A stretch of 64,000 bases of DNA. Origin: Variovorax paradoxus NBRC 15149. GTDB lineage: Bacteria > Pseudomonadota > Gammaproteobacteria > Burkholderiales > Burkholderiaceae_C. The stretch spans positions 1,984,001 to 2,048,000 of the forward strand of contig NZ_BCUT01000001.1 of assembly GCF_001591365.1 (NCBI RefSeq). Direction: 5' to 3'. The notes beneath the pieces were generated by a model. The model did no database searches, was not told where the DNA came from, and worked only from the letters and a program-made list of their open reading frames with translations. A program made the position numbers and the translations under genes. Position 1 is the first letter of the stretch; each line of letters starts with the position of its first letter. Shown in pieces: positions 46,221 to 54,618 of this stretch.

Positions 46221-46781
46221 ATGGCCACACTCAACACCACGGTCCTTCAGTGGGCCAGCGCACAGCTGGGCAAGCAGATCGGCGCGGGCGAATGCTGGGA
46301 CCTGGCCAACTCGGCCCTCGGCCAGGCCGGCGCCGGCACCTCGTCGGACTTCGGCCCGATGGGCGACGACGACGATTACATCTGGGGCAACGAAGTCGCG
46401 CTCAAGGATGCGCTTCCCGGCGACATCCTGCAGTACCGCGACTACGAGATGACGACGACCACCACCACCGACGTCACCTTTGCCGATGGCACGGGCTGGA
46501 CCGACAGCCCCTACGTAACGGTCGGCCATCCGCACCACACCTCGATTCTCTCCAAGAACCCGGGCACCGGCGCCATCACGGTGCTGGAGCAGAACCACCA
46601 GGGCAACAAGGAGCCCGTGCGCGCCAGCACGATCCGCTGGAAGGGCAGCTCCACCTCGACCACCACCCGCAAGCCGATGAAGCGGCAGGACAACGGCAAG
46701 ACGGAGTCGGCTCTCGTGGTGGTCACGGTGGACGTGACGGTGAGCGGCAAGCTCAAGGCGTACCGGCCGAAGAAGCCCTGA
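46221..46781 (+). CDS. Putative CHAP/NlpC-like T6SS effector
   Basis: 186 residues, no signal peptide. Near the N-terminus is GAGECWDLAN with Cys25, then LPGDILQYRDY, and VGHPHHTSIL with His103/105/106. The order Cys, PGD, His matches CHAP/NlpC-type cysteine amidases that cut peptidoglycan peptides. The place directly after hcp suits an Hcp-delivered effector. The family is not named with certainty; the second half is Thr/Lys-rich and less clear. No obvious immunity protein with a signal peptide is next to it. Confidence 0.6.
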   Translation: MATLNTTVLQWASAQLGKQIGAGECWDLANSALGQAGAGTSSDFGPMGDDDDYIWGNEVALKDALPGDILQYRDYEMTTTTTTDVTFADGTGWTDSPYVTVGHPHHTSILSKNPGTGAITVLEQNHQGNKEPVRASTIRWKGSSTSTTTRKPMKRQDNGKTESALVVVTVDVTVSGKLKAYRPKKP

Positions 46782-46808
46782 CACCTGCCAACGAACAGGA
46801 GTTCGAGC

Positions 46809-47348
46809 ATGAGCAGCAAGTGGAACGACAACGACTATCACCCCTATGCGGATGAGTACTACCCGCTGAGCAAGCACTATGGCGGCCCGGGGGCTGCCGG
46901 CCTGATGAAGAAGACCGGCATCAAGGGGCTGATCGTCCACATCACCGACGGCAACAGCCTGCTCAGCTCGCTCAAGACCACCTGGGAAAACCGCGCGGCC
47001 TCGGCCCACTTCGCGGTGGACAAGGGCGGCACGATCGCGCAGTACATTCCGCTGTCGCAGCGCTCCTGGGCCGTCGACGGCTGGAAGGTGGACAACCTCT
47101 GGTACAGCGTGGAGAACGTCGCGGTGCACGGCGAGACGCTCACCGACATGCAGATCCGCATGAACGGCTATCTGCTCGCGTGGCTCAACGGGGAATACGG
47201 CGTGCCGCTGAAGCTCGCGGCCACGCCGGACGACAGCGGCCTGTCGTACCACGCGATGTTCACCAAGTCGAAGCCCTGCCCCGGCAAGCCGGTCATCGCG
47301 CAGCTGCAGGACATCGTGGACGCTGCCGTGGGATTGAACGGCGGCTAG
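46809..47348 (+). CDS. N-acetylmuramoyl-L-alanine amidase-like T6SS effector
   Basis: 179 residues of the Amidase_2 (T7 lysozyme-like) type. Candidate zinc ligands are His44 (LIVHITDGNS), His148 (LSYHAMF) and Cys157 (KPCPGKP); SAHFAVDKGGTIAQYIPL is the usual second strand. No signal peptide, so it must be exported by the T6SS or act as a tail-lysozyme part. Starts 27 bases after the CHAP-like gene. Ends 26 bases from the convergent pppA. No adjacent periplasmic immunity gene is seen. Confidence 0.8.
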   Translation: MSSKWNDNDYHPYADEYYPLSKHYGGPGAAGLMKKTGIKGLIVHITDGNSLLSSLKTTWENRAASAHFAVDKGGTIAQYIPLSQRSWAVDGWKVDNLWYSVENVAVHGETLTDMQIRMNGYLLAWLNGEYGVPLKLAATPDDSGLSYHAMFTKSKPCPGKPVIAQLQDIVDAAVGLNGG

Positions 47349-47374
47349 ATTCCCGCGGGTCCGGCCCCGGTTCG

Positions 47375-48214
47375 TCAATCCGGCAGTTTGCCGGGCGCCG
47401 CCGAAGGTTCCTCGATCGACGCCGGCATCGTCTCTTCCTCGGCCGCCGGCATCAGGCGCGTGGCGTCGTCGATGTCATCGGGAATCACCCACAGCGTGAG
47501 CGCCGTGTAGTTGTCGTACCCCGGCTTGGCGTGCGCCTTGATCTGCGCGTCGAGCTGCTCGGTCCACTGGCTGGGCGTGCGCGAGGCGTGCAACGTGTCG
47601 ACCAGGCACTCGTCGCCCAGCGGCTCCCACACGCCGTCGCTGCACAGGAGCAGCACGTCGCCGGGCATCAGGCGCATGCGGTCGGACACCGTGATGTCGG
47701 GCGCTTCCTCGATCGAGCCGAGCGCCGAGAGCAGCATGTTGCGCTGCGGATGCAGGCGCGCGCCTTCCTCGTCGAGCATGCCGCCGGCCACCATCTGCTG
47801 CACCAGGCTGTGGTCGGTGGTGCGCGCCACGATGGCGCCGCCGCGGAACAGGTAGGCGCGGCTGTCGCCGCTGTGCACCCAGGCCAGCGCCTGGCTCTCC
47901 AGGTCGATGGCCGCGAAGACCACCGTGGAGCGCATGCCGGCAAGCTTGCCGCCTTCGGACTGCCGCGCCACCACGTCGCGGTTGGCCTGCTCGACCAGCG
48001 TGCGCAAGGTGAACTCGTCCAGCCCCGGCGCCGCCGAGAAGCCGCCCAGCACGCTGCTGCGCGTGGTTGCCGCCGCCACATCGCCGCCGCCATGGCCGCC
48101 GGCGCCGTCGGCCACCAGGCAGGCGACGTAGCGCTCGTCGTGCCAGTGGCCGTGGACGTCTTCGTTGTAGTTGCGGCCGCCCTGCCGGGACAGCGTGACG
48201 ATTTCGATTTCCAA
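47375..48214 (-). CDS. PP2C-type serine/threonine phosphatase (PppA-like)
   Basis: 279 residues with the PP2C metal-binding residues: GRNYNEDVHG, VADGAGGHGGGD, and VLLLCSDGVWE; the last Asp is in PGYDNYTALTL. In T6SS loci such a phosphatase reverses phosphorylation of the FHA protein. The partner kinase PpkA is not in the window. The start is uncertain: the frame has no good ATG; a TTG at 48214 with GAGG upstream is used. C-terminal 35 residues are Glu/Pro-rich. Confidence 0.88.
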   Translation of the reverse strand: MEIEIVTLSRQGGRNYNEDVHGHWHDERYVACLVADGAGGHGGGDVAAATTRSSVLGGFSAAPGLDEFTLRTLVEQANRDVVARQSEGGKLAGMRSTVVFAAIDLESQALAWVHSGDSRAYLFRGGAIVARTTDHSLVQQMVAGGMLDEEGARLHPQRNMLLSALGSIEEAPDITVSDRMRLMPGDVLLLCSDGVWEPLGDECLVDTLHASRTPSQWTEQLDAQIKAHAKPGYDNYTALTLWVIPDDIDDATRLMPAAEEETMPASIEEPSAAPGKLPD

Positions 48215-48269
48215 GCGGGGTGCCTCGCGTTTGCTGGTGCTGTTGTAGTGGTGCCTGAGAGAGCGTTCT

Positions 48270-49928
48270 TCAGGTGTCCGACTTGAGGCGCGCCATCTGC
48301 TCTTCATAGGCTTCGAGGAAGGCCTTGCCGAAGAGGTTGTGGAAGTCGTCTTCCGCCTCGCTCGCGATGCCGCCGTAGAGCGCGACGAACTGGTCCCAGA
48401 GCTTGGCCTTGCGGTTGGCGCTGAAGAGCGTGTCGAGCGCCGACTTCGCGCTGATCTTCTTCTCGAGCTCTTCGGGCTCGAAGCGCGCAATGACATGGGC
48501 CAGCGCCGCGCGCATGCCCACCATCACGCCGAACTGGTGCGCGCGCAGGTCGTTGAAGGCATCGCGCATCGCAGCTTCCGGCGGCATGAAGCCGCGCACG
48601 CCCGGGCCCAGCAGGTGGGCTAGCGCGACCTCGACGGTGGGCGAGAACTTGAGCGGGTTGTTGGCCTGCGCCGCGATCATCGTGACCTCGGCACGCACCT
48701 CGCGCTTGAACTCCTGGCGCGTGAGCAGGAGCTGCAGCGTGCCTTCGGTAGCGCTGCGCAGGATCGAGCCGATGCGCTCCATGAGGCCGGGCGTGAGCAT
48801 CTCGGGCGGCTGGTGCGTACTGGCAAGGCCGCGCAGGAAGGCGGCGAGCAGTTCGTCGTCGGAAGCGGTGCGCGGCGCTGCGGCGGGCGCCCGCTGGACG
48901 GGCGCTGGCGCTGGCGTCGGCGGTGGTGGTGGCGGCAGCGGCTCGAACGGCCGGCTCGCGACCTCAGGGCCGCTGATGCGTATCGGCTGCCCTGTGATGT
49001 CGTCGAAGCGCGGCAGCGCTTCCACCGGCGCGGCGGCCGGAACCGGCGTGATCGCCTTCGGCGGCGTGAAGCCGAACTGGTCGATCGGCAGGTGATCGGA
49101 GCGCGGCGTCGGCGTGGGCGGCGCCGCGCTCTGCAATGCGGCCAGCGGATCGGCGGACGAAGCCGTGTTCGGCTGCAGCAGCGGGTCGGCCAGCGGCGAC
49201 AGCGCGAGCGGATCGCCGCCGATGCCGCCGCCACCGCCCATGCCGCCGAAGAGCTCGTCGATGCCGGCGGCCTTGCCGTGCGCGGGCGGCGCGCCGAGGT
49301 CGGAGAAATCGTCGAGCGCACCGAAGCCTGCGGCCGGCGCAGCGGACGGCGTGGGCCCGAGCAGGTTGGCGAAGGGATCGACCTGCGCGGCCTGCGCGTT
49401 GCGCGAGCCGCTTTCCATCGGGTCGGGAAAGAGCAGCGGATCCGCGCTTGCCGGCGCGGCCGCCCTGGCACCGGATGCACGGGCCGCGGCAGGCGCGGGC
49501 GATCCGAGCCCCGCAAGCAGGTCGGCAAAGGGATCGTCGCTGGTGCTGGCCGCGGGGGCGGCGCCGAGCGGCGCCGACATCACGGTGTTGGGAATGGCCA
49601 ATGCCGGCGGCGCGGCCGCGCTCATGCGCACGCTGAGTTCGAAGCTGCCCACGATCAGCCGCGCGCCATCCGCGAGCGGAGCCTCCTTGCCCGAGCCCAG
49701 CGACACGCCGTTGCACTGCATCGGATTGCTGCCGCGGTCGATGACGAAGTACTGGCCGTCGCGGCACAGCACCTGCGCGTGCACGCGCGAAACCGTGCGG
49801 TCCGGATCGTCGAGCACCAGCGTGTTGGTGTCGGCGCGCCCGATGGTGCCCCCGTTGGGCCCGAAATCGGCAGCGATGGGCTGCCCCGCCGGAGCGCCTT
49901 GCCGGGTGATGACAGCGATATGGATCAT
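48270..49928 (-). CDS. tagH: TagH, T6SS-associated FHA-domain protein
   Basis: 552 residues. The FHA domain is at about residues 1-100 (GTIGRADTNTLVLDDPDRTV, SRVHAQV), a phosphothreonine-binding module. A long Ala/Pro-rich linker (about 105-340) follows, then the C-terminal T6SS-FHA domain (VALAHLLGPGVRGFMPPEAA, EKKISAKSALDTLFSANRKA). It scaffolds threonine-phosphorylation control of T6SS activity; pppA lies right behind it. Confidence 0.93.
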   Translation of the reverse strand: MIHIAVITRQGAPAGQPIAADFGPNGGTIGRADTNTLVLDDPDRTVSRVHAQVLCRDGQYFVIDRGSNPMQCNGVSLGSGKEAPLADGARLIVGSFELSVRMSAAAPPALAIPNTVMSAPLGAAPAASTSDDPFADLLAGLGSPAPAAARASGARAAAPASADPLLFPDPMESGSRNAQAAQVDPFANLLGPTPSAAPAAGFGALDDFSDLGAPPAHGKAAGIDELFGGMGGGGGIGGDPLALSPLADPLLQPNTASSADPLAALQSAAPPTPTPRSDHLPIDQFGFTPPKAITPVPAAAPVEALPRFDDITGQPIRISGPEVASRPFEPLPPPPPPTPAPAPVQRAPAAAPRTASDDELLAAFLRGLASTHQPPEMLTPGLMERIGSILRSATEGTLQLLLTRQEFKREVRAEVTMIAAQANNPLKFSPTVEVALAHLLGPGVRGFMPPEAAMRDAFNDLRAHQFGVMVGMRAALAHVIARFEPEELEKKISAKSALDTLFSANRKAKLWDQFVALYGGIASEAEDDFHNLFGKAFLEAYEEQMARLKSDT

Positions 49929-50041
49929 GAATCTGCCCCCGAGGCTCTATGCCCTTCTACGCCCGAACACAGCCCGCGCATGCACGGGCGAAAAAACTCA
50001 GAAGGAGTATTCATTCCGTGGAGCGGGTTGGCAATCTCGCC

Positions 50042-50212
50042 TTAAGAGGTATGCCATTGCAGCCAGGCGGCGACGGCGGTGAAGATGAGGGCGATGAGGA
50101 GGCAGGTGCGGATGGCGGGATCGGGGCGGCGCCTCGTGTTGCGCACCCGGCGCATCGCAGCCGCGATCAGGAAGGCGACGGCCAGCGCGGCAAGGATGTA
50201 CCGAGCCTGCAT
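50042..50212 (-). CDS. Small membrane protein (56 residues)
   Basis: Two hydrophobic segments (ILAALAVAFLIAAAM and LLIALIFTAVAAWLQW) are separated by a basic loop (RRVRNTRRRPDP). It begins two bases after the TIGR02270 gene stop, so it is likely co-transcribed as the last gene of the long minus-strand operon. No family recognised. Confidence 0.6.
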   Translation of the reverse strand: MQARYILAALAVAFLIAAAMRRVRNTRRRPDPAIRTCLLIALIFTAVAAWLQWHTS

Positions 50213-50214
50213 GG

Positions 50215-51495
50215 CTACGCCTCCATCTGCGACAAGAGCCACTGCTGGCGCCAGGCCGGCGCTGCCGCGTTGAACAGCGGCCTGCCCGGCGCCATCAGCG
50301 ACAGGTGCTCGGCGGCGGCGATACGCTGGCGCTGGAACCCCGTCTTGAGCACGGCGAGGCAGTGCCCCTGCGTGACTGGTTCGCCCACGAAGCATCGGAT
50401 GCCGTGCGGAAAGCGGTGTCCGTCGGCTTGCCACCATGCATCGATCTTTTCGGCATCGGGCCAGGGAAGGCCTTCGTCCTCGTCCATGGCAACGTCTTCG
50501 TCGTCCGGGTTGTCATTGGGGCCGGCCACCGGGTTCTCCGGAGGCTTCAGCTCGAGATCTTCGGCGGCGAGGTCCAGCCCGGTGATCGTGCTGAAGGATT
50601 CGCCGGCCAGCCTCGCGAGCTTCAGGTCGCCCATCTGCGCGATGAGCCAGGGCACGTAGTGCGGGTCACCGGCGGCACCGATGCCGCGGATCAGGATGCG
50701 GACCGAGTCCTCCTTCCGGGCAATCGACTGAAGCAGCGCATGGGCCTGTTCGGCAGGGAGGACCTTGAGCGCCAGCATCGCAGCTGCCGGCTGGCAAGGA
50801 CCGCCCTCCCCCGCGAGCACAACGAGCGTTCGGAGCGCGGCCTGCCGGTCGCCGAGCAGCAGCGCTGCGCGGGCCGATTCGAAGCGGTGCTGGGCGTCCT
50901 CGTGCATCAGCCCGCCCAGGCAGCCGGGCAGCAGATCGATGCGGCCCAGCTTGCCGGCGACAACGATGGCCTGCGCGGAGTGCTCTTCATCGGCCATGGC
51001 GGTTTCGAGCACAGTTTGCGGGTCGGCATGATGCATGGCGCATGCGGCCAGGCCGATGTCCCGGCGAAAGGCATGCGGCGAATCCAGCAGTGCGCGGGTG
51101 ATGCCGCGCAACTCGGGGGCCGGCACCCAGCCGAAGGCGGAGACCAATCCGACCCGCGCCTCGGGCACGGCTTCTGCGAGCGACAGCAGTCTTTCGAGCA
51201 GCGCGGGGTCGCGGGTGTCGATGGCACCGATGGCGTTCGCGAACATCGCTCCCCGCCCCGGGGTTTCGAGGGCCGCCATGCAGAGACCGCGCGCGAAGTC
51301 GCCGGCGATCGCCAGTCCATCGAGGCTCGCCGCCAGGCGCTCGTCCAGGCGGCTCAGCCGGTGCAACTGGACATGCGGGGCGCGGACCAGCACCGCGCGT
51401 GTCGAGCGCAGCACACTGGCGTTGTCGAGGTGCTGCTGCACGACGAAAGGGATGGAAGGGCGAGCAGCCGCAAACATCGGGTGGGCTGTGTTCAC
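50215..51495 (-). CDS. TIGR02270 family HEAT-repeat protein
   Basis: 426 residues, all-helical HEAT-like repeats (for example LLDSPHAFRRDIGLAACAMH, then ALKVLPAEQAHALLQ), with an acidic stretch (DNPDDEDVAMDEDEGLPWPD) before a C-terminal domain. TIGR02270 proteins sit in T6SS effector regions; the role is unknown, perhaps adaptor or chaperone-like. The GTG start overlaps the stop of the beta-propeller gene (GTGA). Confidence 0.8.
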   Translation of the reverse strand: MNTAHPMFAAARPSIPFVVQQHLDNASVLRSTRAVLVRAPHVQLHRLSRLDERLAASLDGLAIAGDFARGLCMAALETPGRGAMFANAIGAIDTRDPALLERLLSLAEAVPEARVGLVSAFGWVPAPELRGITRALLDSPHAFRRDIGLAACAMHHADPQTVLETAMADEEHSAQAIVVAGKLGRIDLLPGCLGGLMHEDAQHRFESARAALLLGDRQAALRTLVVLAGEGGPCQPAAAMLALKVLPAEQAHALLQSIARKEDSVRILIRGIGAAGDPHYVPWLIAQMGDLKLARLAGESFSTITGLDLAAEDLELKPPENPVAGPNDNPDDEDVAMDEDEGLPWPDAEKIDAWWQADGHRFPHGIRCFVGEPVTQGHCLAVLKTGFQRQRIAAAEHLSLMAPGRPLFNAAAPAWRQQWLLSQMEA

Positions 51496-52397
51496 AGGGT
51501 CGGGGTCTGCGCGGTCCACACAATGGCATCGGTCGTCCAGGCGAGCTGCAGCGTGCCGAACGACCACAGAACGCCATCGTTGGCATGAAGGTATCCAAAC
51601 GAAGTCAGCCCGGGAACGGCAACCTCTTCGAACGTCGCGTCGGGCAGGAGCTTGAACAATCGCGTCGAGGTAGCGGCAAACAATTGCCCGCCAAACCATT
51701 CGAGATCCCAGATGTCCTCACCGCCTGGTATCTGCGCAAGGACGCGCCACGCGTCATCCACAAAACCGAGAACGAGCCCCATCTTTCCAGCTGCGAATAC
51801 GAGGTGCTTCTTGAAAGTCCTGACGACATGGAGCGTCAAGTTGGTGGGACTCGCCATCTCCGACCATTGCAAGCCGCTTGCACGCCAGATCTCACCGCGA
51901 TATCCGACAGCCCATATCTCGTCTTCATCCACGCCGTCGATCGACGTGAAGCCACATATGTCGATCTCGCCCGGAACTGGCACCTTTGGCGGGTCCAGCA
52001 CCTCCCAGACACCTGCATCCGCCCTTCGATAGACCTGTCTGCCCATGCCGGCCGCGTACAAACGCCCGGCGATCGCGCGGAGAACACGAAGCGGGCCTCG
52101 TCCCCGAGGCCCGGTGTCCGTCGTGTTGATGCTCTCCTCCGAATACCCTCCGTAGCCGAGACCGACGGTTCCGTCGCCGCCGAGTGCGAAGACACATGGT
52201 TGCGGAAGTTCGAGCTGCGCCAGCCGGACCGGCATCCACTGCATCGGGAAAAAAGTCCAACCCGCTTGAGGCCCATGCCAACGGGCAAGCGCCGGTTGCT
52301 TGCCGTCATCGACCTCGATCTCGCAGATCACCCTCACCGAGTGATCGTTTTCAACGAGACCAGGACCGAATTGGAGAAAAAAGGATTCTGAGGCCAT
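51492..52397 (-). CDS. Beta-propeller-like protein, candidate immunity protein
   Basis: 301 residues, no signal peptide. Repeats of the type VWEVLDPPKVP, EIWAVGYRGEIWRA, VFAAGKMGLVLGFVDDAW and LWSFGTLQLAWTTD suggest a WD-like beta-propeller. I do not recognise a named family. It directly follows a nuclease-toxin candidate (23 bases between) and is cytosolic, which suits immunity to a DNA-cutting toxin, or a chaperone. Unproven. Confidence 0.65.
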   Translation of the reverse strand: MASESFFLQFGPGLVENDHSVRVICEIEVDDGKQPALARWHGPQAGWTFFPMQWMPVRLAQLELPQPCVFALGGDGTVGLGYGGYSEESINTTDTGPRGRGPLRVLRAIAGRLYAAGMGRQVYRRADAGVWEVLDPPKVPVPGEIDICGFTSIDGVDEDEIWAVGYRGEIWRASGLQWSEMASPTNLTLHVVRTFKKHLVFAAGKMGLVLGFVDDAWRVLAQIPGGEDIWDLEWFGGQLFAATSTRLFKLLPDATFEEVAVPGLTSFGYLHANDGVLWSFGTLQLAWTTDAIVWTAQTPTL

Positions 52398-52420
52398 GGC
52401 ATGCGGATTGAAGATTGAAA

Positions 52421-53590
52421 TCAGAAGCCCTTGGCAAGCACCGTGAGCAAGCGCCGGCCAAGTTTTGCCTCCTGGCCGGAATTCAACGTACCCGTCGAGC
52501 GGCCATCGGACCCCATGTCCGATCGCACCGGCGTGTGCTCATCGCATCCGGGGCCATCCGGCGGAGGCTTCTTGTGATAGTCGTCGAGTTGCGCCTTGGT
52601 GCATTCCGGGTCGCATTCGGGCATGACGATCGTCTGGGCAGCGACACCCGCATCCCTGGCTTCGCCATAGGTCCAGTTCGAGATGCCTTTGCCGTCGCTC
52701 ATCACTGTCTTGGGCGCAAAAAGGCGCTTGTTGTAGGCCGTTTCGATTTGCTGCTGCACCGCATGAAACTCACCATGCTGCTTGGCCTCTCGTGGACCAT
52801 CGACGCACATACATGGAGCGGCTCCCTGGTTGTACCCCTCCCCGCTTGCATTCTTGAATTCGGACATGACATGTCCTCCTTCTCTGCCGCCGATCGGCGT
52901 AAAGCAATGGACCTCGATCAGGTGATGCGGCGTTTTTCCCGGGCAGCAATTGCCTTGCGAATTCTTTCCATCGCTGTGCTTGGCGCTTGGGGCGTAAGGC
53001 GACAGGACGCACTTCATGGCGTCTCGGCACGAGGAGTCCGGGTTGTCGCACATTTTCTTGACCCAGCCCTTGCGTTGGTGCGGCTTGGGCGGAGGCCCGC
53101 ATTTATCCGTCAGTGCCTTTGCCACGTCCTTGCATGGACCGGTGCCTGCAAACGCTGCTTCGTCGATGTACGGCCAGGGCGGCGCATTCCCCGGCGACGA
53201 TGCATGGTTGTGCGTGGTGAGGTCGACATTGCGCACAACGTTCTCGCCCTCCACCTTGACGTCCATCGACCACGCGTTGAAGTACACCTTCCCCATGTTC
53301 TTGCTGGTCACGACCCCCTTCTTGGGCGCGCATCCCGCCTCGTCTCCGGTGCTTTTCTTGAAATAGCTCTTGTTCTTGAGCATCACCTCCTGGCCTGATA
53401 TCTGCACGGTCGTCGAACCATCGCTCGTGTCGGTGGCCATGCCGGTGTTCGGATACGGGATCGGCACGCCGGGCGGCGTTGCCGGCGTCTGCGGCGGCGT
53501 GAAGCACACATCCGGGAACGCGCAGACCGACTTGCCCGCCGCCTGCTTGCACGATATCTCCATGTTGTTGGCATAGACTTGGTTGCTCAT
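52421..53590 (-). CDS. DUF4150 (PAAR-like) protein with C-terminal HNH/EndoVII-type toxin domain
   Basis: 389 residues. The N-terminal DUF4150 domain (about 1-130; VCAFPDVCFTPPQTPATPPG, VPIPYPNTGMA) is the PAAR-like spike tip that binds VgrG. After a Cys-rich middle (eight or more Cys in 150-262), the C-terminal part has PHHLIEVHCF (221-230) and KQHGEFHAVQ (270-279), as in HNH/Endo VII (GHH-type) nuclease toxins. Likely a T6SS DNase effector. GC is visibly lower than in neighbours (rows near 52.9 and 53.2 kb are about 57-60%). The ATG overlaps the stop of the ketosynthase-like gene. Confidence 0.8.
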   Translation of the reverse strand: MSNQVYANNMEISCKQAAGKSVCAFPDVCFTPPQTPATPPGVPIPYPNTGMATDTSDGSTTVQISGQEVMLKNKSYFKKSTGDEAGCAPKKGVVTSKNMGKVYFNAWSMDVKVEGENVVRNVDLTTHNHASSPGNAPPWPYIDEAAFAGTGPCKDVAKALTDKCGPPPKPHQRKGWVKKMCDNPDSSCRDAMKCVLSPYAPSAKHSDGKNSQGNCCPGKTPHHLIEVHCFTPIGGREGGHVMSEFKNASGEGYNQGAAPCMCVDGPREAKQHGEFHAVQQQIETAYNKRLFAPKTVMSDGKGISNWTYGEARDAGVAAQTIVMPECDPECTKAQLDDYHKKPPPDGPGCDEHTPVRSDMGSDGRSTGTLNSGQEAKLGRRLLTVLAKGF

Positions 53591-54618
53591 ACCGGCATCC
53601 GATACTGCAGGCAGAGCGCCGCTCGCTGCCCCGCGTCGTTGGCCAAGTGCGCGAGGATATTCGGCCCCTTGGCGTACTGTTTCTCGCAGGCAGCCTGGGC
53701 CGCAGAAACGATGGCGAGCCCTACCGCGGCGCCGATCTCGCCAGTGCATTCGGCGGGATGCCAGATGTCAAACTCCTTCTTTCGGACATGCAACGTGCGC
53801 GAGAGTGCCAGCGCAGCCTCCTTGAAGTAGTACTGTTCTCCCGAAAGATCGGTGATGCGGAAGTCCATCTGATGCATCTGGCACCCCGCATCGGCCAGCG
53901 CAGCCTTGACAGCCTGGGAGAGCCCCTCGGCGCGCAGCGGCACCTCGCTTTCGACATGAGCCTCTTCGAGACCGAATCCGACGCCGGTGCAGAGCAGTTC
54001 TCCCGCGTTTCCCTCCGGTTCACCCAGCAACATCGCGCCGGCCGCCTCGCCCGGCATGAAGCCATTGGAATTTCGGGCCGTCAGCAGGCGATCACTCTGC
54101 TCGTAGTGGCTCAGCGTCGACCATGAGAGCAGGCTGTCCGTAGCGGCAACAAGCACTTGTGGCATGCCGGACTCGATCAATAGCGCACGCGCCTGCGCGA
54201 ACGCCACGGCAACCCCGACACGGCCCTGCGCGATGATCTGCGATTGGGGCGCAAAGGCAGTGCCGAGCTCTTCCTGTATCTGCAGGAAGAGCTCGTCGTC
54301 CAGCCCCGGTGTCCGTCCGGGCCGCATCGGCTCCGCCACGCAGAGGATCAAGGGCAACTGTCCCCACTGGCTGCGTGGCACTTCTCCCAACGCTTCCTCG
54401 ATTGCCATGGCGGCCATCCTTGTCAGCTTGGGGAGCCCGCGGCACAAAGGCGCCAGCGGCACCTCGTGCGCCATGATCCACTCTCCGCCCGCGTCGATGA
54501 AGCGCGTCTCGACGGGGTTCGCCAGCTTGGCCCGGAACGCGGCGCAGCTCGATTCGGCGTCCAGCCCCACCGGCGTCACCAGGCCGCTGCGAAGAATGGC
54601 GATTGCACGCGAATTCAT
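53587..54618 (-). CDS. Ketosynthase-like protein with lost catalytic residues
   Basis: 343 residues of the thiolase/beta-ketoacyl synthase fold. The structure-forming motifs remain (QVLVAATDSLLSWSTLSHYE, GFMPGEAAGAMLLGE). The Cys site is replaced: IIAQGRVGVAVAFAQA stands where ketosynthases have the Cys-containing TACA-type motif. The His sites are also gone (ITDLSGEQYY, and CTGEIGAAVG instead of GH). It is thus probably a non-enzymatic scaffold, as seen among T6SS vgrG-linked genes. Overlaps both neighbours by four bases (ATGA). Confidence 0.8.
   Translation of the reverse strand: MNSRAIAILRSGLVTPVGLDAESSCAAFRAKLANPVETRFIDAGGEWIMAHEVPLAPLCRGLPKLTRMAAMAIEEALGEVPRSQWGQLPLILCVAEPMRPGRTPGLDDELFLQIQEELGTAFAPQSQIIAQGRVGVAVAFAQARALLIESGMPQVLVAATDSLLSWSTLSHYEQSDRLLTARNSNGFMPGEAAGAMLLGEPEGNAGELLCTGVGFGLEEAHVESEVPLRAEGLSQAVKAALADAGCQMHQMDFRITDLSGEQYYFKEAALALSRTLHVRKKEFDIWHPAECTGEIGAAVGLAIVSAAQAACEKQYAKGPNILAHLANDAGQRAALCLQYRMPV

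Noticed and set aside
49998..50024. Possible terminator or promoter element between tagH and the small membrane gene
   Set aside because: The GCCCG/CGGGC inverted repeat is followed by A residues, not T, in the useful direction; no clear signal.
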